From contig CAVOHB010000009.1 in assembly GCA_963695705.1 (NCBI GenBank), forward strand, positions 1,302,001 through 1,366,000: a stretch of DNA of 64,000 bases, written 5' to 3'. The DNA comes from JBKPNJ01 sp963695705 (GTDB taxonomy: Bacteria; Actinomycetota; Actinomycetes; Propionibacteriales; Nocardioidaceae). The notes beneath the pieces are model-generated. The model saw only the letters and a list, made by a program, of their open reading frames with translations, was not told the DNA's origin and made no database searches. Below, piece by piece: positions 16,827 through 27,095 of the stretch. Each line of letters begins with the position of its first letter. The first letter of the stretch is position 1. Both the position numbers and the translations under genes were made by a program.

Positions 16827-18535
16827 TCACCGGTTGAGCTGAGCGTCGACGGCGCGGTAGACGTTGCCATGGATGTGGTCTCCGCCGAGCCGCTGAACCG
16901 TGCCCTCCCGCTCCAGGATCGCGCGAACGCTCGGTTTCGCCCGCGCGAGACGGAGAGTGACCTCCGCCTGACGGCACAGCACGAGGACATCGTCGATCGT
17001 CGCCGATCCCTGCGAGTCGAGGAAGTTGATGCCCTCGCAGTCGAGCACGACGCACCTGACGTCGGCGGACTGGATCAGTCCGCGGATCCGGTCCTCGAGC
17101 GCGTCCGCGGTCGCGAAGAAGAGCCCACCGTCGAGCCTGACCACGACGACGCCGGGGATCAGATCGTCGTCGGGGTTCTCAAGAACATCGCGGAAGACCT
17201 GGGTGCCGGGCTCGCGTCCAAGGATCGGCATCTGCGGTCGGGTGGCAACCGCGATCAGCCACAGCAACGACAGACCGATCCCGATGACCACACCCGCCAG
17301 CACCCCGAACGCGAGGGTGAAGAGGATGGCGGCGATCGCGACCCAGAAGTCGAATCGCTGGACGCGGTAGATCCTCCTCATCTCCGGCAGGTTCATCATG
17401 CCCATCACGACGGCCTCGATGATGAGTGCGCCGAGCACCGCCTTGGGCAACTGCGAGAACAATGGCGCGAGCACGAGCAGAGTCAGCACGACAGTGACGC
17501 CGGAGGTGATGGACGCAAGGCCGGTACGAGCACCGGCGTGGTCGTTGAGCGAGCTTGCGGAAAGGCTCGTCGAGACCGGCATCCCGTGGAGGAATCCCGA
17601 GCCCATGTTCGCTGCGGCCTGCGCAACGCACTCCTGGTCGACGTCGATCTGGTACCGATGCTTTGCCGCGAAGGCACGCGCGTCGCCGGCCGTCTGCGAG
17701 AAGCCGATCAACATCAACGCGACGGCGGCAACCGCCGCCGTGCCCGCGTGGTCCCACATCAATGTGGTGTCCGGAATCGTCGAATGACGGCAGTCCACGA
17801 GGCACATCTCCCACCAGGGAGACGCCGTGATCCCCGAGGTCGAACAGGTATGACGCAAGGAGCCCGCCGACGACCAGGACGAGTGCGCCGGGCACCCGCG
17901 GCGCGACGACCCGCAGCCCGAACACCACGACCAGTGAGACGACACCGAGCACCCAGGTCGCGCGATGCGCGTCTCCCAGCGACCCGATCCAGGATCGTAG
18001 CTGCTGGAACGAGTTCGAGCCGCTGACATCCGTGCCGGTGATCTTCGGCAGCTCGCCGATGACCACGTCGATCGCAGCACCGAACAGGAAGCCCGTCACC
18101 ACGGCTCGCGACAGGAACTGTGCGAGCCAGCCCATCCGCAGGACGGCCAGGACCAGGAACAGCAGGCCGGACGCGAGGGTCAGCCCGGCGACGAACGACG
18201 CCACGTCGGCCTGGTGGGTGATTCCGGCGGCCGCCACCGCGCTCGCGGCCACCGCGGCGAGCCCGGAGCTCGGGCCCATCGAGATCTGCCGACAGGTTCC
18301 GAAGATCGCGTAGAGGACGGCGCCCGCGGCGGCCGCGTAGAGACCGTTCTGGAGCGGGATGCCGGCGATGCCGGCGTACCCGAGGTTCTTGGGCACGATC
18401 AGCGCCGCCACCGTCACGCCGGCGATCAGGTCGCCGCGAAGCCAGGCCCGGACGGTACGACCTCAGCCAGCCGACGATCGGCAGCCGCCGGACAAGCCAG
18501 CTGGTCGGACCGCCGGACGTGCGCCTGTCCGCCAT
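16827..18535 (-). CDS. SulP-family anion transporter with STAS domain; two frameshifts
   Basis: Restored length about 568 residues. The N-terminal part has PKNLGYAGIAGIPLQNGLYA and QISMGPSSGLAAVAAS, the signature of SulP sulfate/bicarbonate transporters; the C-terminal STAS domain has VLDCEGINFLDSQGSATIDD. Two single extra bases break the frame: near 18454 (after the first 28 residues) and near 17778 (restored GLPSFDIPDTTLMWDHAG). Each side remains well conserved, so indel errors are likely. It starts 12 nt after the SHOCT gene and forms an operon DUF6325-SHOCT-SulP. Substrate may be sulfate, bicarbonate or another anion. Confidence 0.88.
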
Positions 18536-18547
18536 CGGAGCCGTCGG

Positions 18548-18838
18548 TTACTGGGCGAGTATCTTCGCCTTCTGCGCGGCGAACTCCTCCTCGGTCAGGA
18601 CACCAGCGGCGTGTAGTTCACCCAGCTTCTGCAGCTGCTCGAGCATGTCCGACCCTCCCGATGCCTGCGGCGGGGGTGCCGCCTGGGGAGGCGGATCGTA
18701 GGCCTGCTGGTCATAGCTCTGCTCCTGCTGCGCCTGCGCGCCCCAGCGGTTAGCCTGCCGCCGGGACACCCGGTTAGACACCGCCGTGGCCGTGCCCGCG
18801 ACCACCGCGGTCCTCGCCATGCCGCCGATAAGTCCCAT
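18548..18838 (-). CDS. SHOCT-domain protein (copy 2)
   Basis: A 96-residue protein. Residues 1-25 (MGLIGGMARTAVVAGTATAV) form a Gly/Ala-rich, possibly membrane-inserting segment. A Gln/Pro/Ala-rich linker with PPPQAAPPPQ follows, then the SHOCT domain DMLEQLQKLGELHAAGVLTE with EEFAAQKAKIL at the end. It lies 27 nt after DUF6325 copy 2 and 12 nt before SulP. This arrangement, repeated with the antiporter at 5431-7744, suggests the pair assists or regulates a transporter, but no molecular function is known. Confidence 0.8.
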   Translation of the reverse strand: MGLIGGMARTAVVAGTATAVSNRVSRRQANRWGAQAQQEQSYDQQAYDPPPQAAPPPQASGGSDMLEQLQKLGELHAAGVLTEEEFAAQKAKILAQ

Positions 18839-18865
18839 GTTCAGCCCTCCTTGTGGTCCGTCGGC

Positions 18866-19306
18866 CTACGCGTCCGCCGACTCAAGTGCATCCAATGCCG
18901 CCACTACGTCGTCGGCCGGGATCCGCCCGCTCGCGATGACCTCGGCCCCGACCTCCCTCATGGCGGAGACGAACGGTCCCGCCCAGGTGTTCTCGTAGAC
19001 GATCAGAGCGACCCCGTTGCCGGGCTCGATCAGCGAGACCGCCTCACTCAGGTCGTCGTCGTCGAGCAGTCCCGACTCGACCCCCTCGAACATCGCGAGA
19101 TCCAGAATGCCGTCGCCATCGAGGTCGGTGAGCGCAGCGGCAGTGAACGAACCGTCCTTCTCTCGCTTCGCGAACCGAAGATCGAGGATCCGGATGATCC
19201 CCCGGTCGACCAGGTCGACCAGGCTGGCCAGACCGTTTCCCCTCAGCTCGGCAGTCGGGAACTCCAGGGCCAGATAGTCGATCGGGCCCACGTCGTACTC
19301 AGTCAT
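18866..19306 (-). CDS. DUF6325 family protein (copy 2)
   Basis: A 146-residue soluble protein: VGPIDYLALEFPTAELRGNG, LVDRGIIRILDLRFAKREKDG, an acidic middle (LTDLDGDGILDL, LLDDDDLSEAV), and YENTWAGPFVSAMREVGAEV with RIPADDVVAALDALE at the end. It matches copy 1 in order and spacing of these blocks. First gene of a DUF6325-SHOCT-SulP operon. The Asp-rich centre could bind a cation, but this is speculative. Confidence 0.8.
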   Translation of the reverse strand: MTEYDVGPIDYLALEFPTAELRGNGLASLVDLVDRGIIRILDLRFAKREKDGSFTAAALTDLDGDGILDLAMFEGVESGLLDDDDLSEAVSLIEPGNGVALIVYENTWAGPFVSAMREVGAEVIASGRIPADDVVAALDALESADA

Positions 19307-19353
19307 GCTCCACCTTCCCGCGCGAACCCGCAGAGATCACATGCCGGCCACAC

Positions 19354-19476
19354 GCCTGTTGACACACGCTGCCTGTTGATGTCATCCGACGGTGCCACAG
19401 CCGAGGGTGGTTCCGCATCACCCGATCCGGGGTAGGTCTGCCGATCCGGGCTGTGCTGCAGGCCCGTTCGATCCGG
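19354..19476. promoter_or_regulatory. Short direct repeats upstream of DUF6325 copy 2
   Basis: GCCTGTTGA occurs at 19354-19362 and 19371-19379 (17-nt period), 48-73 nt before the DUF6325 start, a possible operator. Further up, GATCCGG occurs three times (19424, 19443, 19470). The 192-nt stretch between this gene and the ClC stop holds nothing else I can name. Confidence 0.3.
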
Positions 19477-19498
19477 CGGCGGCAAAGGGGGCGCCGGT

Positions 19499-20887
19499 TC
19501 ACGCCGTCGCGCGCGCCTGATCCTGCGGACCCGGAACCGGGAGCGCCATCGTGATGACGAATGCCACCGCGACCGCGACCACGACCTGCGGCGTCACCGT
19601 CACCCCGTCGGTGCCGAGCAGCAGGGTGGCCAGCAGTGTCGAGGTCAACGGCAGCCGCAGCATCGCCGCACTCATCGCCCCGATCCCCATGGCGATCGCC
19701 GGCGCCAAGGTCATGCCGGGTAGTCCACTGACGGCGATTCCAAGCGTCGCGCCGATGAACATGGCGGGGAAGACGGGTCCCCCGCGAAAGGCGCTGAGCG
19801 ATACCCCGTACATGAGGGCCTTGCACGCCGCGAGCAGGATCAGCGCGCCGACCGAGTAGTCGGTGGCGTCCTTGACGAGCTCGGGCAAGGCACCCTGTCC
19901 GGAGAACAGCACCTGGGTGAACGGTTTGTCGGTAATGAGCTGGTAAGTCATCGCCGTGAGACCGATGACCAGGCCAAGGCAGGGAGTCACCAGCACTCGG
20001 TTGAGGTGCACGACAGGACGAAGCGAGAGTCCGATCCAGCGAATCACCCAGCTCAACAGCGCACCCATCGCGCCGATGACCAGCGCCCAGGCCATCGTGG
20101 CCACAGTCGGATCCACTGCCGGTGGCACCGAGGTAAGGGCCAGCGAGAAATCGCCCAGTCCCGTCCACGAGTTCAGACCGACGAAGACCAGAGCGCCGAT
20201 GCCGGAGGCGAGGAGTCCCGGCAGCGCCACCAGGCTCAACGTCGCACCACTGACGCCAGCGACCTCCATGATGAGGAAGCCGCCGAGCACCGGGGACCCG
20301 AGAAGTGTGCTGATCGCGGCAAAGCTGCCGGCAGACGACATGACTGTCAAAGCCATCGGCGGTGCGTCCCTCTTCATGAGGTGCACAGCCAACGCGGCAA
20401 GGCCGCCCCCGATCGCGATCAGCGGTGCCTCAGGCCCGAGAACGGCGCCCAGGCTGAGCGTGGTCAGGGCGGCCAGGATGATGCCAGGTAGTTCTCGATC
20501 AACAGGCGGGCCACCGCCGGCGTGAAAGCCGAAGGCAGGCGAGTGCCCGCCATTACCGGGCAGGTAACGGATGGTCAACGCGGTCAGGAGCCCACAGAGA
20601 ACCAGCAACGGCACCGGCCACCATGCCGGCACATCGCTGCCGAAGATATCCCCGGGCAGGTCGTCGAAGAGGAACGCCTGGATCTTGCTGACCAGCGCGA
20701 GGAAACCGTAGGCCGCGGCAGAGATCGGGATGCCAAGGATCGCCGCCAGTATCAGCGCCGACAAGTACTGCCGGGAGCGGATGACCGCTACCGGGTCCAT
20801 CGTGGGTGGTCCAGCCCTCCCGGGAGGAGGCACGGGCTGGCCAGCGGCGGGCGATGTCCCAGCCGAGTGGTCGTGCGAGTCGGTCAT
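19499..20887 (-). CDS. ClC-family chloride channel / H+-Cl- antiporter
   Basis: Integral membrane protein of 462 residues with 10-12 spans. The three ClC selectivity regions are present in variant form: GNGGHSPAFGF (normally GSGIP), GPEAPLIAIGGG (normally GREGP, here with A for G) and AFRGGPVFPAMFIGATLG (GxFxP). There is no C-terminal CBS pair. GGAGG precedes ATG 20887. It is divergent from cydA. In this setting it may help proton-coupled acid resistance or charge balance. The altered first motif leaves open channel versus antiporter and which anion is carried. Confidence 0.88.
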   Translation of the reverse strand: MTDSHDHSAGTSPAAGQPVPPPGRAGPPTMDPVAVIRSRQYLSALILAAILGIPISAAAYGFLALVSKIQAFLFDDLPGDIFGSDVPAWWPVPLLVLCGLLTALTIRYLPGNGGHSPAFGFHAGGGPPVDRELPGIILAALTTLSLGAVLGPEAPLIAIGGGLAALAVHLMKRDAPPMALTVMSSAGSFAAISTLLGSPVLGGFLIMEVAGVSGATLSLVALPGLLASGIGALVFVGLNSWTGLGDFSLALTSVPPAVDPTVATMAWALVIGAMGALLSWVIRWIGLSLRPVVHLNRVLVTPCLGLVIGLTAMTYQLITDKPFTQVLFSGQGALPELVKDATDYSVGALILLAACKALMYGVSLSAFRGGPVFPAMFIGATLGIAVSGLPGMTLAPAIAMGIGAMSAAMLRLPLTSTLLATLLLGTDGVTVTPQVVVAVAVAFVITMALPVPGPQDQARATA

Positions 20888-21201
20888 CAGCCGTGCCTCC
20901 GTGACGAGATTGCCCGGACCCTACCTGCCACCCGCTCGGCGCGAGCGCGCCAGCACTGTCGAACCAGACGCCGCCAAGGCGACAAACCTAGACCCCTGGG
21001 CATCGTTCCCTTCGCCTGCCTGAGGGCAGTGGTGGGCATGGCGGGTGGCACGATCACGACTGTGCTGGGCGCGGCCAAGTGGGCAGATCATCCATTTCGG
21101 GTGATGTCTCGGGCGGCACAGCGACGAAACTCCAGATATCACAGATGCGGCCGGCGCTTCGACCGTCGCTGGCTGACCTGCCAACGGAAGGCCCAGGTCA
21201 C
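20888..21201. other. Divergent intergenic region, ClC / cydA
   Basis: This 314-nt region must hold the promoters of both genes. I looked for Rex-type (TTGTGAA/TTCACAA), CRP and DosR-type palindromes and saw none. AACCTAGACCCC near 20990 and a TATC-rich stretch near 21135 are the only AT-richer spots. No small gene is supported. Confidence 0.3.
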
Positions 21202-22641
21202 GTGACCGCAACCATCGACGGACTCGCGGCAATCGCTGCGGTGAACCCAGTGCCTTATGCCCGGGCGCAGATGGCGTTCACTCTCGCCTTCCACATCATC
21301 TTGGTGCCGCTCGGTGTCTCGTGGGCGCTGATGACGCTGATCGCGAACTACCGGGCTCTACGGCGCAACGACAGCGATGCGCTTGTGCTGGCTCAGCGGT
21401 GGTCGAAGTACATGGCCGTCACCTTCGCTGTCGGTGCGGTCACTGGCACCGTTCTGAGCTTCGAGTTCGGCTTGCTCTGGCCGCGTTTCATGGGCCAGTG
21501 GGGTCAGGCGTTCGGCGTGCCGTTCGCTTTCGAGGGCTTGTTCTTCTTCACCGAGGCGATCTTCATCGCGATCTATCTCTTCGGCTGGCGTCGGCTGAAG
21601 CCGTGGACCCATTTCTGGACCGGCGTCCCGATCGTCCTGGCCGGGATTTTCGGCAGCGTGTCGGTGGTTGCGGCAAATGCCTGGATGAACGCGCCGTCCG
21701 GCTTCACACTGGACTCGAGCGGCGATGTCGTCGAGGTCGACCCCATCAAGGTGATCTTCAATGACGCGATGCCTTTGCAGGCGGCCCACATGCTGGTCGC
21801 GGCCTACCTGGTCGGTGGATTTCTGGTCGCCTCGGTGTACGCGGTGGGAATGCTGCGTGGACGGCTCGACCGCTATCACCATCTGGGCTTCGTCATCGCG
21901 TTCAGTGTCGCGGCCGTAGCGACGCCGGTGCAGATGGGGGTCGGAGATGCGCTGGCTCGATGGGTCTTCGTCAACCAGCCGGTCAAGTTCGCGGCCATCG
22001 AGCTGGTGCCCAAGACCAGCAGCGACGTCCCCGAGACGCTTCTGGGGCACCTCAACGATGACGGCACGGTGAGCGGCGGCATCAAGATCCCTGGCCTGGC
22101 CTCGTGGCTGTCCGACCCGAGTACCGGCAAATCCACGATCGTTCAGGGTTTGGACACCGTTCCGGCAGACCAGCGGCCGACCATCCGCCAAACGGACACA
22201 GTCCATCTCGCCTGGGACATCATGGTCGGCCTGGGGACGCTGCTGTTCCTGCTGTCGGTCTGGTACGCCGCCAGCTGGATCTTCCGGCGGCGGATGCCCA
22301 CGAGCAAGTGGTTCCTGGGCGCTGCGGCCAGCGCAGGTGTTCTTTCGGTACTCACCATGGAGGCGGGCTGGGTGGTGACCGAGGTCGGACGCCAGCCGTG
22401 GATCGTCTACAAGTACATGAAGGTCGAGGACGCCGCGACCGGCAACACGGGCGTCTGGGTCACATTCATCGCCGTAGTCATCCTCTACATCGCCCTCGGC
22501 AGCACGACGATTCTCGTCCTCCGCTCCATGAGCAGGCGATTTCGCCGAGCCGGGGGATTCGTCGATCATGACGGCCCGTACGGACCGAGTGCGCCAACGG
22601 CGTCGCCGCCGGCCAAGGAGGACGAGGGGGCGACCCGATGA
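21202..22641 (+). CDS. cydA: Cytochrome bd ubiquinol oxidase subunit I
   Basis: Haem-bearing subunit of the high-affinity terminal oxidase in the cytoplasmic membrane. The 479-residue protein shows MAFTLAFHIILVPLGV with the haem b595 His, FAFEGLFFFTEAIFIAIYLF with the conserved Glu pair, DAMPLQAAHMLVAAYLVGGF with the haem b558 His, and EAGWVVTEVGRQPW (Q-loop GRQPW). GTG 21202 is chosen because it gives the usual start 20-30 residues before the first helix and has AGG upstream; a longer in-frame start at 21079 gives an unlikely tail. cydB overlaps by 4 nt. Confidence 0.96.
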   Translation: MTATIDGLAAIAAVNPVPYARAQMAFTLAFHIILVPLGVSWALMTLIANYRALRRNDSDALVLAQRWSKYMAVTFAVGAVTGTVLSFEFGLLWPRFMGQWGQAFGVPFAFEGLFFFTEAIFIAIYLFGWRRLKPWTHFWTGVPIVLAGIFGSVSVVAANAWMNAPSGFTLDSSGDVVEVDPIKVIFNDAMPLQAAHMLVAAYLVGGFLVASVYAVGMLRGRLDRYHHLGFVIAFSVAAVATPVQMGVGDALARWVFVNQPVKFAAIELVPKTSSDVPETLLGHLNDDGTVSGGIKIPGLASWLSDPSTGKSTIVQGLDTVPADQRPTIRQTDTVHLAWDIMVGLGTLLFLLSVWYAASWIFRRRMPTSKWFLGAAASAGVLSVLTMEAGWVVTEVGRQPWIVYKYMKVEDAATGNTGVWVTFIAVVILYIALGSTTILVLRSMSRRFRRAGGFVDHDGPYGPSAPTASPPAKEDEGATR

Positions 22642-23681
22642 GCACCGCGATCGCTGTCGTACTTCTTTTGGCCCTGGTGACCTATGCCGTGTTCGGGGGT
22701 GCGGACTTCGGGGCGGGCATCTGGGACCTGACCGCCGGCGGACCGGATCGAGGCGAACGCCCACGCCGTGTCATCGAGCAGGCGATCGGTCCGGTGTGGG
22801 AAGCCAACCACGTCTGGTTGATCTTCATCTTCGTGATCATGTGGACGTCATTCCCCGATGCGTACGCCTCCATCACGCTGACGCTGTTCGTGCCGCTTAC
22901 GCTGGCTGCCCTGGGGATCGTCCTTCGCGGCTCGAGCTTTGCCTTCCGTAAGACTGTGGTCACGCTCCGCTACCGCCGGGTCTTCGGGGCGGCTTTTGCA
23001 TCATCCTCGGTCATCGTGCCGTACTGCATGGGAGCTGTCGCCGGCGGCATCGCCTCCGGTCGGGTACCCGCAGGGGGCGAGGCCGGCGATCCGGTGGACA
23101 GCTGGATCAACCCCACCTCGATCCTCGTCGGCGTCCTGGCTGTGGCCGCTTCGGCCTACCTGTCCGCCGTCTACCTCGTCTGGGATGCCCGACGGATGGG
23201 CGAGACGGACATGGTGACCTATTTCCGGCTGCGGGCCATGGGTGCTGCCGTCTTCATCGCGGTGCTCGGCGTCATCAGCCTCTTCGTGCTGCACAGTGAC
23301 GCGCCCTACCTTTTCGACGGCCTCACCTCGACGGCGCTGCCGTTCGCGATTCTCAGCGCCGTGTGCGGTGTCAGCGCTCTTGTGCTGCTGTCCCACGACG
23401 CCGCGCGAGGCGCTCGACTGCTCGCCGTCGGTGCGGTGGCGAGCGTGGTCGTCACGTGGGGTGTGGCGCAGTGGCCGTACATGCTGCCGGAGAGTCTCAC
23501 CGTCTCGGCGGCTGCGGCGCCGTCCGGGACACTGCAAGCGGTCATGGTGGCGGTCGCACTCGCGGTGGTCATCGTGTTGCCGGGGTTTGCCCTCCTCTTC
23601 TTCCTGGATCAGCGGGGCCTGCTGCCGGAGGAGGGCGTCGATGACGCGGCAGATCGGGCCCTGCGCCGTCCCGCCGGGTGA
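22638..23681 (+). CDS. cydB: Cytochrome bd ubiquinol oxidase subunit II
   Basis: Second subunit of cytochrome bd. It has 347 residues and eight or so membrane spans: TYAVFGGADFGAGIWDL and GPVWEANHVWLIFIFVIMWT near the N-terminus are typical. Its ATG overlaps the cydA stop (ATGA), giving translational coupling. A strong hairpin covers its stop codon. The cydDC exporter genes usually required for assembly are not in this window. Together with NDH-2 downstream it would form a non-proton-pumping respiratory chain suited to low oxygen. Confidence 0.96.
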   Translation: MSTAIAVVLLLALVTYAVFGGADFGAGIWDLTAGGPDRGERPRRVIEQAIGPVWEANHVWLIFIFVIMWTSFPDAYASITLTLFVPLTLAALGIVLRGSSFAFRKTVVTLRYRRVFGAAFASSSVIVPYCMGAVAGGIASGRVPAGGEAGDPVDSWINPTSILVGVLAVAASAYLSAVYLVWDARRMGETDMVTYFRLRAMGAAVFIAVLGVISLFVLHSDAPYLFDGLTSTALPFAILSAVCGVSALVLLSHDAARGARLLAVGAVASVVVTWGVAQWPYMLPESLTVSAAAAPSGTLQAVMVAVALAVVIVLPGFALLFFLDQRGLLPEEGVDDAADRALRRPAG

Positions 23682-23702
23682 CCCGGCCGTAGCCGGGTCA
23701 CC
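23677..23702 (+). terminator. Hairpin terminator after cydB
   Basis: Perfect 11-bp inverted repeat GGTGACCCGGC / GCCGGGTCACC with a 4-nt loop, covering the cydB stop codon. There is no T-run, as is common in high-GC terminators. Confidence 0.6.
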
Positions 23703-23786
23703 TTCCACGGGTGATGCCTCCATCTGGCGGTACGCCGATCATCGGGCGTAGCTGGCATTCCCACTCACCCACAATGTCAAGGAGCC

Positions 23787-25654
23787 ATGGACGTGAGTGC
23801 TTTGACGTCGCCATTTCCGCCCATTGCCGACTACGCGTTCCTGTCGAACTGCCACACGGGGGCGCTGATCGCCCCGGACGGCTCGGTCGACTGGCTGTGC
23901 GTCCCAGCATTCGATTCCCCGAGTGCCTTCGGGAACCTCCTCGACCGCGGGGCGGGATCGTTCCGCTTCGGCCCGTACGGCATCAACCAACCCAACGCAC
24001 GGGCATACGTGCCGGGCACGAACGTCATGACGACCACCTGGCATACGCCCGGTGGTTGGCTGCTGGTCCATGACGCTCTGACGATGGGTCCGCGCCACGG
24101 GCCCGACAAGGTCACGCCGCACACCAGGCCGCCGGCCGACGACGACGCCGAGCACGTACTGGTGCGAACGGTCGAGTGCCTGGACGGCGCGGTCGAGGTG
24201 GAGCTGGTCTGCGAACCCGCCTTCGACTACGGCCGCGAACCCGCCGCGTGGACATTGGCTGACGACGAAGGCCACACCGCCGACGCATCGGGCGCGGGGC
24301 AGACCCTCCGGCTCAGCACAGACTGTCGATCGGTATCGAGGGCAGCTCCGCCCGGGCGCGCCACACGTTGGCGAAGGGTGAGCGAGCCTATGCCGCGCTG
24401 TCCTGGGCCGATGGCCTCGCCTCCCCGACAGACGTCCAGGACGCCGTCGACCGCGTAGACGTGACTGTGCGATTCTGGCGGGACTGGCTCGACCGAGCAC
24501 GCATTCCCGACCATCGCCTGCGGCACTCCCTCGAACGGTCGGCCCTCACGGTCAAAGGGCTGACCTACATGCCCACGGGTGCCACCGTCGCCGCCCTGAC
24601 GACGTCGCTGCCGGAAACGCCAGGGGGCGAGCGCAACTGGGACTACAGGTACTGCTGGATGCGGGACAGCACCTTCACCCTGCAGGCCCTGCACTATCTC
24701 AACCTGGACTGGGAGGCTGACGAGTTCATTCAGTACGTCGCCGATGTCGAGCCCAACAAGGACGGCAGTCTGCAGATCATGTACGGCATCGACGGCCGGC
24801 GCGATCTCACCGAGACGACTCGAGACGAGCTGTCGGGGTATGAGGGCGCCCGCCCGGTGCGGATCGGCAACGGTGCCTTCGACCAACGCCAAAACGACGT
24901 CTTCGGCGCGGTACTCGACTCCATCCTGTTGCACACGAGTCGCGGCAAGCACCTACCCAGACGTCTCTGGCCGCTCGTGCAAGCGCAGGCCGAGTGTGCC
25001 ATCGCCGCCTGGCGAGAGCCCGACCAGGGCATCTGGGAGGCCCGCGGGAAGCCCCAGCACTATGTGTCGTCGAAGTTGATGGGCTGGGTCGCGATGGATC
25101 GCGCCGCCAAGCTGGCGGCGATCCGCCACGACACGGTTCGCGAGCGGGAATGGGGTGAGGTCGCCGAGGAGATCCGAGAGGACATCCTGGCGAACGGAGT
25201 CAGCGACCGTGGGGTGCTGCGCCAGCACTACGACACCGACGGCCTCGACGCCTCCACGCTGCTCGCCCCGCTGTTCGGATTCCTTCCCGGTACCGATGAG
25301 CGGATGCGAAACACCGTCAAGGCCGTATCCGAGGAGCTCACCGAGAACGGATTCGTCCTGCGTTATCGGACCGACGAAACTGACGACGGGTTGTCCGGCA
25401 AGGAAGGCACGTTCCTGATCTGCTCGTTCTGGTTGGTGTCCGCGCTCGCGATCGTGGGTGAGATGGAGCAGGCGACCGATCTGATGGAACGCCTGTTGCG
25501 GATCGCTTCACCGCTGGGTTTGTATGCCGAGGAGTTCGAGGTAGAGACCGCCAGACACCTCGGCAACATGCCGCAGGCGTTCTCCCACCTCGCGCTCATC
25601 GAGGCTGCGGGACGGATCGTCTTGAGCGATTTCCGCCGGGAGCTGTCGCTATGA
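23787..25654 (+). CDS. Glycoside hydrolase family 15 (trehalase/glucoamylase-like); frameshift near 24323
   Basis: Restored length about 622 residues. The N-terminus FPPIADYAFLSNCHTGALIA and DGSVDWLCVPAFDSPSAFG is the typical beta-sandwich start of actinobacterial GH15 trehalase-like enzymes; GGERNWDYRYCWMRDSTFTL and GMGW-like KLMGWVAMDRAAKLA belong to the (alpha/alpha)6 barrel. One base is missing near 24323, between TLRLST and LSIGIEGSSARARHTLAKGE. AGGAG precedes ATG 23787. It probably releases glucose from trehalose or short glucans, which the nearby zwf could use. Substrate is not settled by sequence. Confidence 0.88.
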
Positions 25655-25753
25655 ACGTTGGACTTCGCGACTGCATCCCTCGTGACCGTCCCCCTCGCGT
25701 GCACATGAGTGAGCTGGAACGCTCCCGGCCGAAGCATCTGCGAGGGAGTCGTC

Positions 25754-27085
25754 GTGGCTGACAGTGTGCTAGTGCTTGGCGGTGGACTGGCCGGCGTCGC
25801 CTGCGCCCACACGCTGGGTGACGAAGGTGTCGACGTGACGCTGGTCGATCGCAATGACTACCACCAGTTCCAACCGCTGCTCTACCAGGTGGCCACCTCC
25901 CAGCTCCCTGCAGAGGACATCGCCAGGCCGCACCGGACGATCTTCAAGGAACATCCAACGGTGCAGGTTCTCACCGCGGAGGTCGCGCATGCCGATCTGT
26001 CCGAGCGCATCCTGCAACTGTCCGACGGTAGCGAACGCTCACCGGGTCACACGTGGTGATGGCGGCCGGTGCCCGCCCGAACTTCTTCGGCATTCCCGGC
26101 GCCGCCGAATACTCGTTCCCGTTGTACGCCGTCGCCGACGCCGAACGGCTTCGTCGTCACCTGCAGCTGCTCTTGCAGGAGGCATCGACCGGGTCTGATG
26201 TCCCGGACGGCCTGCTCGACGTCGTGGTGGTCGGCGGTGGTCCAACCGGAGTCGAGACCGCAGGAGCACTGGCCGAGCTGATGGGCGCGTTGCACGTCAC
26301 CGGGCGCATCGGACGCCCGGGCACAATCACCATCGTCGACCGCGGCGACGCGCTGCTCGGTGCGTTCTCCGACAAGTCACACCAGTACGCCCTCGAGAAG
26401 CTGACTCGCGAGGGTGCCGTCGCCAGGCTGGGCGTGGGTGTCACGGCAGTTCACGCCGACCGCGTCGAGTTCGACGACGGCAGCACCATCGCGGCGAGGA
26501 CCGTCGTGTGGGGTGGTGGTGAATCGGGGTCCGAGGTGGCGCAGGAGGCCGGCCCGGTCCCGGGCCGCGGCGGACGTCTGGACGTGCTGCCCGACCTGAC
26601 GCGTCGACGGCTACCCAGGCGTGTATGCGATCGGCGATGTCGCGAACATTCCAGGAGACGGCGCCGGTGCCCTCCCGCAGCTGGGATCGGTCGCGCAGCA
26701 GTCCGGCCGCTGGGCGGCCGAGAACATCCTGCGTGAGCGACACGGCAAAGCCACCGAGCCGTTCAAGTACAAGGACAAGGGCATCATGGCGATGATCGGC
26801 CGCAACGCCGCCGTCGCCGAGGTCGGCAAGCACCGGCACCAGGTCGAAGGTCCGGTCGCGTTCGCGGCCTGGCTCGGTGTTCACGCGATGTTGTTGAGCG
26901 GCGCGCACAGCAAGACCGACGCCTTCATGACGTGGGCGTGGAACTACTTCGACCGTGATCACGCCGCCACCGTCGAAGCCACGTCCACCAGCGAACGCAT
27001 CGCCTGGGGCGACGACGAAGAGGACGTCCCGCACATCACGGTCGAGACACCAAGCCCCCGCACTACCGACGACAGCACCGCTTGA
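25754..27085 (+). CDS. ndh: Type II NADH dehydrogenase-like FAD oxidoreductase; two frameshifts
   Basis: Single-subunit NAD(P)H:quinone oxidoreductase-like flavoprotein, about 443 residues when restored. The first dinucleotide fold is VLVLGGGLAGVACAHTL, followed by DRNDYHQFQPLLYQVAT (typical NDH-2); the second is VVVVGGGPTGVETAGALAEL; then YAIGDVANIPGDG near the C-terminal FAD contact. Frame breaks: one base lost near 26036 (restored LTGSHVVMAAGARPNFFG) and one gained near 26602 (restored DLTVDGYPGVYAIGDV). GTG 25754 has GAGGGAG upstream. A GMC oxidoreductase follows after 10 nt. With cydAB it could pass electrons from NADH to oxygen without proton pumping by complex I. Confidence 0.88.
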
Positions 27086-27095
27086 GGAGAACACC

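Noticed and set aside
20888..21201. Rex or DosR operator before cydAB
   Set aside because: No TTGTGAA/TTCACAA or GGGAC/GTCCC palindrome is visible on either strand.
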